In this document: positions 46,410 through 57,989 of the stretch, piece after piece
How the letters are laid out: the number at the start of each line of letters is the position of its first letter
Numbering within the stretch: the first letter of the stretch is position 1
DNA from: Thuidium tamariscinum
Lineage: Eukaryota; Streptophyta; Bryopsida; Hypnales; Thuidiaceae
Length of the DNA: 64,000 nucleotides
Assembly (NCBI GenBank): GCA_947034885.2
Contig: OX344752.2
Span: 24,742,386 to 24,806,385, forward strand
Direction of reading: 5' to 3'
Position numbers and translations under genes: made by a program
Notes under the pieces: model-generated
What the model saw: only the letters and a program-made list of their open reading frames with translations
Database searches by the model: none
Told to the model about the DNA's origin: nothing

Positions 46410-48660
46410 TGTTGGCTTTGAACCGAAGGGATGAAGCTTTGTAGGGATGAAAGTCACTAATATAACACAGTTTGAATCAAACCATACTTGAAAAGAAAAT
46501 TGTTTCTATAGGTATTGATAACAAGTGGTGAACAATGAAGATTTTTTGAGCAATATTTCACTCAAAAGTGATACAGTTTTTCTAATGGAATATTAGGCAA
46601 TATATTCTTATAGTTTCAGTGGATGCTACATTCTAAGAACAATTTTATTCAATGCAAGATGAATGTATGTTCTTTTGGAAGAACTAAAGTCCTATTTTTA
46701 TTTTGTATATTTCATCCATTTATAGACATATAAACAACTACATCACTCCAACAAAGGGTTTTTTTTGCACCCCAATAAATTTAAATAAAATTCATAGTAA
46801 CAATCACAAAGAACTATCCCTATCCTAAAAAATATGTGTTGCCTTTGCATGCCTCTTTTTATAAGATAATTAGTACATCCTCTATAAAATTTCATTGATT
46901 TAAATAATAAAATTCCTATGAGACAATCTTAGAATGTTAATTACTTGTATGAAAATGAGGTAGCTATTTGTATACAATGGTTTGGAAATCTATTAGACAT
47001 AAGAAATGATATCTTAAGAATGATAGACCTCAACATGTCACTATATATGTATACATTTTTAACACATGTTTCATTTTCATTTGCCTTTCAATTTTGCTAA
47101 ACCGTTGTATACGATAGATACATCTCTCTATATAGGTAGGGATTATAGAGATTTGAAGCTCTAGTAATCCATGGTTGATAAAATTGATTTTTATATATTG
47201 TTTATTATCTCAAACCATATCTATCTATTGTGAAACCTCCCTTTATATTGTTCTGGCATAGATACTAAAGGAAAAGACACACATCATTCATGTTGGAGTC
47301 AAGCTACGAATACACTTACTTTTTGAAGAAACAAAACTATAAGGCCTTTTTTTTCCCTTCAAACCCACTAACTTGAACATGTAGTAGACATGTGCTCATA
47401 TAGAAGTTAAGCCTTCAAATGTGCTTGTATATATATGCACTAGAAAATATTCATGTGTTTAACCTGTAAATTATGCAGAGGCCATTTTTTAGTCAATGAA
47501 TGAGTAAGAATCTCTCTATATAGGACAAAAATGCAACTACTCATCTTCAAAATTATAGGTGAAAAGGAAATATCTTCTAGAATGCTTTGACTCTTCCAAT
47601 GAGTGCTTTTAGATTTTTTTGAATCAATGATTCCTATAATATCAAAATTTATGATTTCTACAGTCACCAACTCATTGTTTAAGAATTGAAAGGTTAAATC
47701 ATGCAATTTTTCAATGGCACATATGCATTATATGTACATAAGAGCATTTTTATTATTGCAAGCTAATGGTGTCCTTATATATAGTAGATCAAAATACTCA
47801 TGTACTTAAAAGTTACATCATGCACATGAAGTAAATTGTATAAGCAAATATAAAAGTTCCATAGGAACAATATAAAGTATGAATAAAAGTAATGCATAGA
47901 AAAACTTGGAATAATAGCAAAAATGAAAATTGATGAAAATCAAGTGGATATCACATGCATTTCAAATTCATCACAATACCTTTTACTAAAAAAATGTCAT
48001 TAACTTATTTACAATCAAAATAATTTTTTCACACAATATCAACATTTCAATTAGTACACTTGATAAATTGATCATATATCTACCTTAAGCCTGTCAATTC
48101 TAATTCTTAATACACTTATCTAATTTATTTTTTGTTGGCTTTAGACCAAAGGAGAAGAAGTTTTGCATCAAAAAACACTACCAATGTAACAAAGATTGAG
48201 TAGAGCCACACTTAAAAAATAAATAATTGCTACAAAAATAGGTAATAAAGATTTCGTAATCTATGGTCAATAAAATTGATGTTGAATTTGTACCCTTTTT
48301 TTCAAACTATATGTATCCATTGTGAATCTTCCCTACATATATGTCTTTCAAACATAGAGAATAGATGTCAAATCTAATTCATTATATATTAGCACACTAA
48401 TCATACTACCTTTTGGAGGATTTGAACTAAAGGAGAAGGAGTTTTCTACTGATGGAATTATTGTTGTCATGAAGGTTTAATTGAATCTTACATGATAAGT
48501 GACCTATATGTTATTAGAATATGTGGATAAGATTAGTAATATATGGTCTATAGAATCCATGTTAACATGGTAAACACCTTTGGCCACATATACCCATAAT
48601 AAATCCTTGATTCATATCCTTCCAATATAGATAATAAAACTATCCTACAAAACACACTTT
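46410..48660 (+). repeat. Diverged ~280-bp unit, two tandem copies and one distant copy
   Basis: A unit beginning GG.TTT.(A/G)AC(C/T)(A/G)AAGG.(A/G)(A/T)GAAG and running on through ..AATCTATGGT(C/T).ATA.AAT.(C/G)ATGTT.. and ..ATATGTATCCATTGTGAAT.. appears at 48136 and 48418 in tandem. A third relative starts at 46412 and, after an interruption, continues at about 47150-47330. The short minus-strand frame at 47440-47706 lies between these copies and is not convincing as a gene. Confidence 0.5.
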
Positions 48661-48992
48661 ATTTGAATATGTGAATGCCAAACTATCCATCCTTTACTTT
48701 ATGTGGTAGCAAAGCTCCCTTTCTTACTAAACTATTGCTTAACCCCCCAAAGACGGAGCCTTATGATTGTGCTATCAAATCTCACTTTGTAACCTCCATT
48801 TCTTGTCTTTTTATCATAAGGTTTTTTATGCTTATTTTCAAACATGAAATCACATCTCCAATATTTGTCATAAAATTTTCAATTTTTTTGTAAAACTTTC
48901 ATATAACAATGATATCTTGATGAAAAAGTGACACAAATTCATATTATATACAAATCATGTTGAAAAAAAAATCTAATTTTCGTAGAATAGAA

Positions 48993-49720
48993 GGGTGATT
49001 GCAAGAAACACTTGTCCTATTTTTTGTCCCCTTGACCTCCAACAGGTAGTTTTTTGCTCATAACTTTTGCATCGTTTGCCCTATGAACTTGAAATTTGTA
49101 ATGAAGGTGAACACAAAAGTTTTATACGTTGTGTAATTTTTTCAATTTTTTTTCAATTATTTTACTATTTTTAAACTGCCCCCGATTGGCTGTCTACCTT
49201 GGCCATTTTGGGGGTTTTTAGTCCTATTTTTGACCCAAACATGAAAATTTTGAGCTGAAAATTGGCATGCTTATATCTATAGTATAGTTACACAATCCCT
49301 AAAAAGGATTTTTGAAAATATGAAACTGTCCAACTTCCACATGTCGTCAAAGTGGCTGACTTTGTGCAAGTGTAGAGAATAGAATTTATTTTTTCCAAAG
49401 ATGAAATTTGTTGGAAAAGAAAGGCCTTTACTTGAAGAAAAAATGTATTTTTTATTTTCATTTTTTGAATTTTTTTACTATTTTTACCAAATTAGTGAAA
49501 AAAGAGCTATTTTCATTGTATTTTCCATTGTCTATAACATTTAGAGAAAAATTTTCTTAGGTCTGAATTTCAAGAGACATAATATTCTCATTGCTCTTCA
49601 AATTATCCATATTTTTTTAAATTTAAAAAAAATTTATTTCAAAGGGTCATAGGACTCACATGACTCATTGATTTTGAGCCATTTTGAGCCAAAACCGGTA
49701 AGTGTTTCTTGCAACGACCC
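48993..49720. mobile_element. GATTGCAAGAAACAC-family element, copy 3
   Basis: Ends GGGTGATTGCAAGAAACACT and, on the minus strand, GGGTCGTTGCAAGAAACACT. Flanked by the 4-bp duplication AGAA (48989-48992 and 49721-49724). 728 bp, no ORF. It is the best guide to the truncated copy at 15389. Confidence 0.85.
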
Positions 49721-49732
49721 AGAAGCACAATA

Positions 49733-51133
49733 CAGTAGAACCTCTCCCCAGGGAGATTACTCGCGATTTTTAGAAAACTATGTGAGTTAAAAGATAGGGT
49801 CTATTTAATTCAAATGGAATAAATTTTATATATATATAGAACTACTATAGGGTTATTGAAATGTCACATATCCTATTATATATAAATTAGGCTATGTATA
49901 AACATCATTTAGTAGGAATTTTTATTAATAAATTAGCCTTTACAAATAGGGTTCATATAAAAAGTTTGTAGTACAATGAGTATAGATGTAAATAAACCTT
50001 TTTAATTGAATGATAAAACTTACACAATTTAGTAAATCTAAGGATGTTTTTCAAGAGATTAATTGTTATCATTAGATAATTCTAGCATGTATATACAAAT
50101 CTTTCCTTAAGTATATCAATTATGTAACAACATGTAAAAAACTATTGTTCCAAGACAAAAGAATTGAGTTGTAAATTTACAATGAGGTTGTACTATAGAG
50201 ATTTGTGTTCACACAAAGTACCCATTAAGAAATTGGTGTAGAGTGTGCAACATTTGCATGGAATCTTTTCTATACTTCGACATTACAAAGTACAAACTCT
50301 AGATTTGCCTCAACTACTTGAACATATATTTGTAAATGTTTAGAATCATCTTCTTTTTACTAGTGTTTAATAAACACTCTTTTATTTTTTGATTCTAAAT
50401 TCAAAACCATTGTAAATGCATGTGTAAAAATAAAATATATAGTCTATATATTATAGTGGAGGTCATATTCTTGAATTAATCTACAATGTTTTTAGAGTGT
50501 CAATTTCTCATGTTGTTTATGTTATATTGCTAGTATTAGTGTTTTTCTTAGTTTTAGTATCATAACTATATTAAATGTTTCTATGATAATCATTATTCAC
50601 CATATTAGGTTGTTTAGAATACATGGCATATAATTTAGAATATTTAAAACTATTGTTGCATTTTACATTTTTATTTGTCATTTGAAATTGTACTACAATA
50701 TAAGTAGTGCATATATTAAAAAAATAGTGTATATGTAAGACACTATTTTTATAGTGTGTTGTAAATGGATATGAAAAAATTAGACATATAAATTTTGTAT
50801 ATAAGATAGCCTAACTATAAAAATCAAATGATTGAATTTATATGTAAAAATATGGTCATTTTAATTACTAAAATGAAGGTAAATAGCCCTATGTTAAATA
50901 CCCTCTTAACGTAGGTGTATGCTTAAAATTACAAGGAGTGATCTCCCCGGGAACCTCTCTTACTTAATTAGTCCTGGCCCAGTCTAACATATAGAGTTAC
51001 AAAGGTTATTCACTTAAAGAGGGTCAGATTTACTCACATCATTTGTAATTTGGCTCAATTTGGGATTGGTCTAACACATTGAATTATTGAGGTTTATTAG
51101 CCTAGAGAGAGTTTAATAAGAGAGGTTCTATTG
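49733..51133. mobile_element. Pogo-like (Emigrant-like) transposon, 1.4 kb, non-autonomous
   Basis: TA|CAGTAGAACCTCTC at the left and, on the minus strand, CAATAGAACCTCTC|TA at the right (13 of 14 matching), with a TA duplication at 49731-49732 and 51134-51135. The interior has no transposase frame; its order of segments matches 24226-26770. The last ~180 bp, from GGGAACCTCTCTTAC to the end, look like a second, smaller pogo-like unit fused to it. It lies only 12 bp from the preceding element. Confidence 0.75.
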
Positions 51134-51194
51134 TATAATGTAGAACATATGGTATGAAGAGACCTTCACACTTTAAAAAAATTATTACTTTTAG

Positions 51195-51341
51195 GAATTC
51201 TTTAAATTTTACAAGTGAATTAGTAATTGCAATTTCGAAGCTTCTTTTTGTTAGTTTTGCTCAAAGGCAAAAGAAATTGCTATTAATGTCAAAATCAAGT
51301 TTTAGAGGACTAAAAGTCAAAGTGTTGAAGTCCATGTTGAG
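51195..51341 (+). CDS. Candidate symmetrical exon, unknown product
   Basis: TATTACTTTTAG|GAATTC at the left and TTGAG|GTAAAT at the right are both good splice sites. The 147 bases between them (49 codons) are open in one frame: SLNFTSELVIAISKLLFVSF, then basic ..FRGLKVKVLKSML. The length is a multiple of three. The AT-rich composition makes chance possible. Confidence 0.25.
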
Positions 51342-51465
51342 GTAAATTTTTTTGAAAACTATCCCATATTATTTTAAAAAAACTAAACTAAAGTATCTTT
51401 AACTTAAACAAAATGATGTGGATATACTTTGGTAGTTTGGCATCAACAAAGTTGCATACAAAAAA

Positions 51466-51726
51466 CTAAATGAAATCCATCTCCTCTCCATTATGAATAT
51501 CATGCACAAAGCTTGGTTGACCATTGGAAGGCCACAAAATGTCCTCAACATTCAATTCTTCGAGGGTTAAAATTTTAGAATATGTGCCATTACGGCAAAT
51601 TTCGTTAAAATGGAGGTATTCTATATGCCATTTTTCAGATCGCACAATTTGAATTGAAAGTTGACATCTAGGACAAATATAGATTTTCAAACATTGAAGA
51701 CACATAGATTTCAAAATTCTTTGACG
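51466..51726 (-). pseudogene. Cys-motif protein fragment, with an upstream duplicated unit
   Basis: The minus strand is open for about 86 codons to TAG at 51466-51468. It begins ..RILKSMCLQCLKIYICPRCQ, giving C-x2-C and C-x2-C, possibly a small zinc ribbon, and ends LEELNVEDILWPSNGQPSFV plus an acidic tail. Just upstream (51763-51850) a 92-bp direct repeat encodes a mutated copy of the RILKSMC..LKIYI segment with stops. So a repeat-containing protein has decayed here. Family unknown. Confidence 0.35.
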
Positions 51727-52040
51727 GATTTAGACTTCAGACTACGCACTTTTAAACATCTTGAACAAATATAGTTTTCAATCATCTACGGTACATATAG
51801 ATTTCAAGAATCTATACCAGATTTAGATTTCAGACTGCACAGTCAGTCTGACCTGGTCTGAACTGTAAAAAGTGTCAAATAATGGAATATTTCCATTTTA
51901 ATGAAATTCTCCATGATTCCCCAAAGGGAGAAAATTACTGGCTGTGACTTCTGACCAGAAATGCAAACCGTCCAGTTCCGACTTCGAAGCTCCCGGCCCT
52001 GCAAAAGTAAATAACGGAAGCCTCGCTCCAGACGGAGTTG

Positions 52041-52330
52041 TTATAAATTAAAGGGGCCACCGCTCCTTTCCTATTCAGCTTATCTCCCTCCCATCTCGTG
52101 AGTGTCGTGCTTCTACCTTCGATTCCTCCCCGAGCTCGCTCGCTCGCTCGATCTCGTGCTTCCTTTTCAGAAGCAGCCCATTCCATTGCAGTGCTTGCCT
52201 AGGACTCCGGGAGCTCGTCAGTTCCAGGCTCTCAGGTCTTGTTCTAGCTGTCTCTTGAGTTTCTAGCTCGTACTGTGTCACTCAGACAGCAGGCTCTGGA
52301 GAAGAAGAAGTTCCCTCTTACACGTACATG
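52041..52330 (+). promoter_or_regulatory. TATA box and pyrimidine-rich leader of a candidate gene
   Basis: TTATAAATTA at 52041-52050 is followed after ~30 bases by a CT-rich, CpG-rich leader (..CTTATCTCCCTCCCATCTCG..). The region 52.0-53.2 kb is the most CpG-rich in the window, as for an active, unmethylated gene start. The first ATG on this strand is 52328. Confidence 0.45.
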
Positions 52331-52484
52331 CAGAAGTTCGAGGGCCGGACGATGGTGAACTCATTGACATATATGTCTCCTGAGTGGTGTGTGCCTCTAG
52401 CTGTCTTAATTTTGTCCTGTGATCGATCCTTCGACTTGATCGAACTGACCAGGAAATTTGTGGCTCGAGCGAGCGAGCGAGCGA
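52137..52484. repeat. Inverted microsatellites (CGCT)n and (AGCG)n
   Basis: CGCTCGCTCGCTCG (52137-52150) and GAGCGAGCGAGCGAGCG (about 52467-52483) are complementary and ~320 bp apart within the leader, so a transcript could pair them. Confidence 0.7.
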
Positions 52485-52570
52485 CGAAGCGTGCAGTCTC
52501 TTCCTGCCTCTCACTAGCTTCATCCCTCTCTGCCTCGGAGGTTGCAGTCTGGGAGGAAAGGAGCTATTGA
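52328..52570 (+). CDS. Candidate short ORF in the leader
   Basis: 80 codons from the first ATG after the TATA box (MQKFEGRTMVNSLTYMSPEW), ending TGA. The second half is Ala/Ser/Arg-rich because it translates the (AGCG)n run, so the true protein, if any, may splice out near 52350 (GACGATG|GTGAAC). It could be an upstream ORF. No homologue recognised. Confidence 0.25.
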   Translation: MQKFEGRTMVNSLTYMSPEWCVPLAVLILSCDRSFDLIELTRKFVARASERATKRAVSSCLSLASSLSASEVAVWEERSY

Positions 52571-52775
52571 CGGTCAGGAATAGCACGCACACAACTTCGC
52601 TCGCTCGACTCCCGGCCTTTCTTCAAGTGAATTTACAAGGAATATGTCGATCGATCAATCAGTTTCACTTCTTGAGGAGATTTTTGTTGGAGCGTAGCAG
52701 CCTCTTCCTGCCTCTCACTAGCTCGATTCCTTTCGAACCAAGGTGGTTCTGAGGAAAGGAGTTAGTGTTGGAGCA
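52493..52775 (+). repeat. Direct duplication, offset 204 bp
   Basis: TCTTCCTGCCTCTCACTAGC occurs at about 52497 and 52701 within ~75-bp blocks that both end in GAGGAAAGGAG. It lies in the leader region. Confidence 0.75.
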
Positions 52776-53483
52776 GGGGTAGCTAGCTTGCATGGACTCG
52801 CTTAATGAAACTCCCTCAAGATGTCGATCTGCCATTGATCTGTTGGAGTCAGAGGTTTTTGTTGAGAATGGTCTGCTCAGTAAGTTTCGAGGAAGGTAGA
52901 CAGTCCAGCTAGCTAGTTGTGGAACTTGCGAATGTTTTCCTTGCCAAACCATGCTTTGTGTGCTTGTGGAAAGAACTAGCTTACCTTCGTGACGCAGGTG
53001 TTCATTTCACATTGAATTAGAATGCGTGATGTCGATGACTGTAGTCAATAGCTAGTGCTCGTTTGCTGTGGTCTTGGCTGCTGAAATGAATCGAATGGGA
53101 GTGAGCGAGACATTCACAATACTCTTCCGACTGGATCGAGTATGGCTAGCTTGCCGTTTGGTTTTACAGGCCGGCCGGACGGCTTTGGTTACGCAGACTA
53201 ATTACTGAAATAGTTCGGGAATTGAAGTCTAGATACTATTGTTAAATAATTGAAGGCATTGTGCCCTTTGTTTTCCTGATGCACTCCTGGTGTTCAGGAT
53301 TCGGTTACAGCATGTGGCATGATCAGCAGGTCATTTGCCCCAAACTCCCTATCTATCCTTAGCCTGAACTTAATCTGTAGTTTCAGTCGTCGGGTCTCAC
53401 ATGCATGCGATTCCCACTGATGTTCAAAATAAGCCATTTGTCTAGATCACCGTACCTGCTGAAAGAAAAGGTTTTACTAACAG

Positions 53484-53724
53484 GAGGCAAATGTTGAAGT
53501 TTGCGGAAGATATGAGGACCACGTACTTCGTACGCTGGGGACCTGCAGCCAAGACTTACGCGTGTGGAGTAGAAGGAGAAAGGCCAAACTTTTCCTCCTC
53601 CTCTAGCTCAGGCTTTTCTAGTTTTCTAGCTAAAAGCAAGCTTTGGGTTTATTACTTCACTTCTGCGAGAATCTCTGATAGACATTTGGTGGCAGAAATC
53701 AATGTAACTACTGTATGGCACTGA
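53484..53724 (+). CDS. Candidate exon of the 52-54 kb locus
   Basis: GTTTTACTAACAG|GAGG is a strong acceptor, including a TACTAAC branch-point-like word. The frame then runs RQMLKFAEDMRTTYFVRWGP, a Gly/Glu/Pro segment, a Ser run (NFSSSSSSGFSSF) and a hydrophobic tail to TGA at 53722-53724. Codon use is GC-balanced, unlike the noise frames. If spliced to 52328-52350, the gene would have an ~1.1-kb intron. No domain recognised. Confidence 0.35.
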
Positions 53725-53847
53725 AAACAGTTCTTTTCATCAAGAAAAACAACATAAACTTTTTGTTTATTTTCTTTCAATGTTGCTTGCGTGGACTCCC
53801 TTTCGTGCGCCTCACGCGCACACACACACTCACTAACTTATCTAAGC

Positions 53848-54060
53848 ATGTCTGAAGCAGTCCTGAGACTGCCAGGGAAAGGCATAACTTGCTTACAGAT
53901 TCCCCACAGGGAATCCACAACAAACACTGGTGCTCTATCATTGCTGAAACCAGGAGTTGGTTCTGTCAATCATGACAAGGGCAGCAAATTTTGTATTTAC
54001 GTATATCATTCCAAACCATACATGCGACTTTTGAGACTCACTCTTGACCTTAATTTGTGA
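53848..54060 (+). CDS. Candidate downstream ORF of the same locus
   Basis: From ATG 53848 (MSEAVLRLPGKGITCLQIPH) about 70 codons to TGA at 54058. Moderately protein-like. AATAAA at 54378 could be a polyadenylation signal. It may be an exon or 3'UTR. Confidence 0.25.
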   Translation: MSEAVLRLPGKGITCLQIPHRESTTNTGALSLLKPGVGSVNHDKGSKFCIYVYHSKPYMRLLRLTLDLNL

Positions 54061-54809
54061 ATTTCATTTTTTAACTGACACTTTAATACAGACTGCACTC
54101 AGAATGACAATTCAGGCCTTTCTTGGAGAATCTGGAGAATCCTCAGGCAAATATTCCTCGGGAAATCTGCAAGCTCGCTTTTGTATTTTTTTTTTAAAAT
54201 TATTTAATTGTACACAAGTGAAAACTTTGCTCCACTGCAAGGGACAACTCACAACTGTCAAGCGAGCAAACCTGCCGAGCAAAAGTGGCAAGTTTTTTTC
54301 GGTTTTGTCTTTATTCACAACAACAAATTCTGAAACTAAATTACAGTGAATAGGGGTTTTGAGGGGACCCATACCTAATAAATCGACATTTCACAATACA
54401 TAGATATCTACTCTTGCTGTACATCAACAATTATTGAAAAGTCCAGGGGTTGTTCATCATGTTTCAAATATTTACAATTTTCCATTATCAATCCCTTTAA
54501 TTTCTTGATCCCCTTAAAATCCCTGTATAGTGTAGATTGTAGAAGACCTCATGAAAATTCCAAGAGACCTCAAAGTCTTCTCTCACTCCCACATGGGAAG
54601 ACAACGTCCATTTGGGGTGGAACTTTGCTAATGTACTTATTCTCTATTCATCGAGAGCATTGAATTGATAGAGAAGCCTTTTCCTAATCCATTCTTCTAC
54701 AAACTTTTGCATTTATTTCATAAGATTTTTTTTAGAGTTCTAAAAATATGCAAAGATGTTTCGAAGGCAAACGTGTCAAAAACTGTGCTTTAGATTGCAT
54801 ATGTATTAA

Positions 54810-55538
54810 CCCTTAAAGGACGGACCTATAACCATTGGTTTGAAGCCTCCTTGCCCAACATTCAGTTTGTTACCATTTTAGAAGCAGATATGTATGGAAA
54901 TTTTTATTTTTCAAAGAAGAAAGTACATGTCTTCCATACTTCACAAAATGTTTAGATTTTTCGGAGGAAAATTGATTTCTATGAATTTTTTTGAAGAATA
55001 AGTGAAGAAAAAATCATATCAAATCAAAAAAATCTCAAAAAAATCTCAAAATTTCACCATGTGTATACATTATAGTGACAAACATCATGGTGGAAACTCA
55101 ACTTCCATGTACTTCTATAATTAGGATGCGATAGACATTGAAAATACATCCAAAGTTCAAATTGCAATAAAATATTTAATTTTATGAATTTTTCCAAAAT
55201 TCCAATTCGAGTAGAAACTAGAGTAGAGGACCTTCATTTCTTTAGTTGGGGCTCAAACTCAAAAAATGCCATTTTCAAGGAGAAATTTCAGATTTACTCA
55301 ATTTCTCAAAATACACTAAGATGGCAAATTTTGCCATCCATTTTCTTGAATTACTTCTTAACTACATGAATTTAACAAACATTAGTTAGACTAAAAACTC
55401 AATTAGAGACTCTTTACAACTCAACATGAAAGGTCATTAAAAAAAAGTGAATGGAAAAAATATTGTTAAGGTCTTCTTTAGATCGTGCAAACTGCAAAGT
55501 CAACCAAACACCAAATTGGCACTGGTGGCGCTACTGGG
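54810..55538 (-). mobile_element. TTAA-flanked transposon, 728-bp family, copy C
   Basis: TTAA at 54806-54809 and 55539-55542. Read on the minus strand it begins CCCAGTAGCGCCACCAGTGC and follows copies A and B throughout. The left end CCCTTAAAGGACGG is more diverged. 729 bp, no intact frame. Confidence 0.8.
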
Positions 55539-55708
55539 TTAAGGTAGACATACCCATGTCTATGTCCTATCCAAAATATGTAATGTCAAAAATCTTACGA
55601 ATAAGTAAGTACTCAATTCAAGATGTTTAATCCATATACATCAAAGTTAAGAAATGGTTTTAGGAATCTACAAAATAAAATATTCAAAAATCAAAATCAA
55701 TGTATATA

Positions 55709-55981
55709 AGGTGGGTACACCCAAAAGCGCCGTGTTTCTAAAAGCGCCATCTACAATGCACATACATTTCCGAAATTAGTCATGTTCACAGACTGTAGAT
55801 GGCGCTTTCAGAAACAAACTTTGACTGTTAATAACTTTTGCATACGGTATCCAAATCTTGCGTTCTTTGGTGCGTTGGAACACGCTTTCACTTGCCAACA
55901 AGACTACATAAAAATTTGAACTAATTAATAGCAAGAACTAGGCTCAGCATGAATAAGTGGCACTTTTGGGTGTACCTACCT
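55709..55981. mobile_element. 273-bp transposon family (I), copy 2
   Basis: TA|AGGTGGGTACACCCAAAA at the left; on the minus strand AGGTAGGTACACCCAAAA|TA-type right end (TA at 55982-55983). Same length as copy 1. The 14-bp AAGCGCCATCTACA stem (55742-55755 with 55794-55807) and 38-nt loop are preserved. Confidence 0.85.
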
Positions 55982-56059
55982 TAGTATCCAAATAGTATAC
56001 ATAAGAGAGTTTTGTATATTGTCAATAAGATCTAAATGAATTTATGAAAATTCAATAAT

Positions 56060-56779
56060 GGGGGATTGCAAGAAACACTTGTCCTATTTTGTGTCACATG
56101 TTGCATCTTGATTTGTTTTTTGGCCATAACTTTTGTGTTTTAGCTTTGATTGACTTAAGATTTGTAGGAAAGGTACTCATAACTATCATAAACCTTCCAT
56201 AATTTTTTCATAATTTTCAAAAATATTTTACTATCCAAAAATAGACCCCAATTGGATGTCACACTTGGTAGTTTAGGGTTTTTTAGTATGTGAGCTACAC
56301 CTTTTTTTAATGATTTTAACATGAAATTTGGATGAGATGGTCTTCTAGTAGACTTCTAGCTCTCTAGGGAAGGATTTAAAAAAAAATTAATTTAGTGAGG
56401 TGTGGAGGTCTACAAAGTGAGCTCCCTTTTGCTTGTATTTTGAAACATATAAAATATTATTTTAGTGAGTTTTTTTGTGAATGACCATTTTCATAAAGTT
56501 TTTGCAAATGGACACTTTTTATTTTTGAAAATATCTATTTTTACTATTTTTCCCTAATAAAAACATGAAGGTATGTATTTTCTGGAGGTTTGGCATTTTT
56601 CAAGTTCTCCTACTTAGAGAATTTTTCTATCCATTTCCTTCAGTGAAAACCTTCATCTTAGAGGTATATACACTTCCCATATTTTTCAAATTTTTTTAAA
56701 TTAATTTTCTAATTTTTAAGTACTCCCGAAAAAATCAGCCAAACACAATGAAATCGGCAGGTGTTTCTTGCAATCACCC
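56060..56779. mobile_element. GATTGCAAGAAACAC-family element, copy 4
   Basis: Ends GGGGGATTGCAAGAAACACT and, on the minus strand, GGGTGATTGCAAGAAACACC; 4-bp duplication TAAT (56056-56059 and 56780-56783). 720 bp, very similar to 11058-11778. Non-coding. Confidence 0.85.
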
Positions 56780-57333
56780 TAATATAACTACTTTAATTGT
56801 CTTAGTTGTAGTTTTCTATGCCTTTAATTTTCTTTATCTTTTAAATTTTTTTTTAATAATTAAACAAATTACCCCCTAAAGGCCTACACGCTTCAAAGTG
56901 TTTATTTAATTTTACATTAGTTGAATAAAAAGAATTTAGAAATTTCCTTGAAAATTATATAAATGTTTGTAGAAAGAAGATAATTACTTAAACAACAAGC
57001 CTAGCTATTGTTTTATAATTCTAAAAAAGAATGAATAAAACAATTGACCTTGAACCTCTACTAAATACAATCAAAGATTGTCATGTAGCATGGACAATCT
57101 TAAACTTTGTATACTAAACTTGAGTGGAGACAATTCATGTAGCATTAAAGTTTAGAAGTTTTCATCCCTTAAATTCAAATAATTGGTTTCAAATGAACAT
57201 TAAAATTCTTGATTTCCTACATTGTGACTTTAAAAGAGATAAAAAGTTTTTGGATATTTGATGTAGAAAATTTTGAATTTAAAGAGAAAAACTTCCCTTC
57301 GATAGCTCACTGTAGAATTTAAAAACCTTTTTA

Positions 57334-57989
57334 GGGTCATTGCAAGAAACACTAGTCCTCTTCAATGATGTTACAATTAAAGTGACATTGTTGTTTCTTG
57401 CTATAACTTTTGAAGCATGAACCCTACAAATTTGAAATTTTTATTGGAGATGCCATATCTTTTATTTTTCAAAAATAAAAAAGAATAATTTTGTATTTAA
57501 TTTATTTTTAAAAATCTGTCATAATTTAAGGTTTAGGGGGCCATTTACTAGGTTAGGAGTTCCCAAGCTAAATGATCTAGAACTAAAATTTCTTACATAC
57601 AAATACAAGTAGTACTCCCATTCACCCATTGCATGCAATTTTTGAACATTGACAATGATTCTAAGATTATTCTTTTGATCAAATCTTTGCATCATCAATT
57701 CTTCTCAAGTGGAAAATTTTTACTTTTTTTAAAAAAAAATTCCAATTTTTTACAAATAAAATGTCAAAATACCTATTTTCACAAGATTTTCCATTTTTTT
57801 AGTTGACCTACTTAGAGAATTTTTCTACACTTTTCCTTCCTAGGGTACTTTCTTCTTAGAGGAATATACATTAAATGTATTTTTTATATTTAAAAAAAAA
57901 TATTTTTTAATTTTTAAAGTACTCCTAAAAAATCATGAATATCATGGTAAAAGTGTACACAAAATGCATAGTGTTTCTTGCAATGACCC
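57334..57989. mobile_element. GATTGCAAGAAACAC-family element, copy 5 (diverged)
   Basis: Ends GGGTCATTGCAAGAAACACT on both strands (right end by complement). Flanks TTTA and TTGA fit a 4-bp duplication with one change. 656 bp; the interior is distinct from the other copies apart from the general layout, so it is an older or separate subfamily. Confidence 0.8.

Noticed and set aside
48675..48893. Frame containing EPYDCAI, similar to the RT start in the Ty3/gypsy element
   Set aside because: The match is five or six residues and the rest is unrelated; chance.
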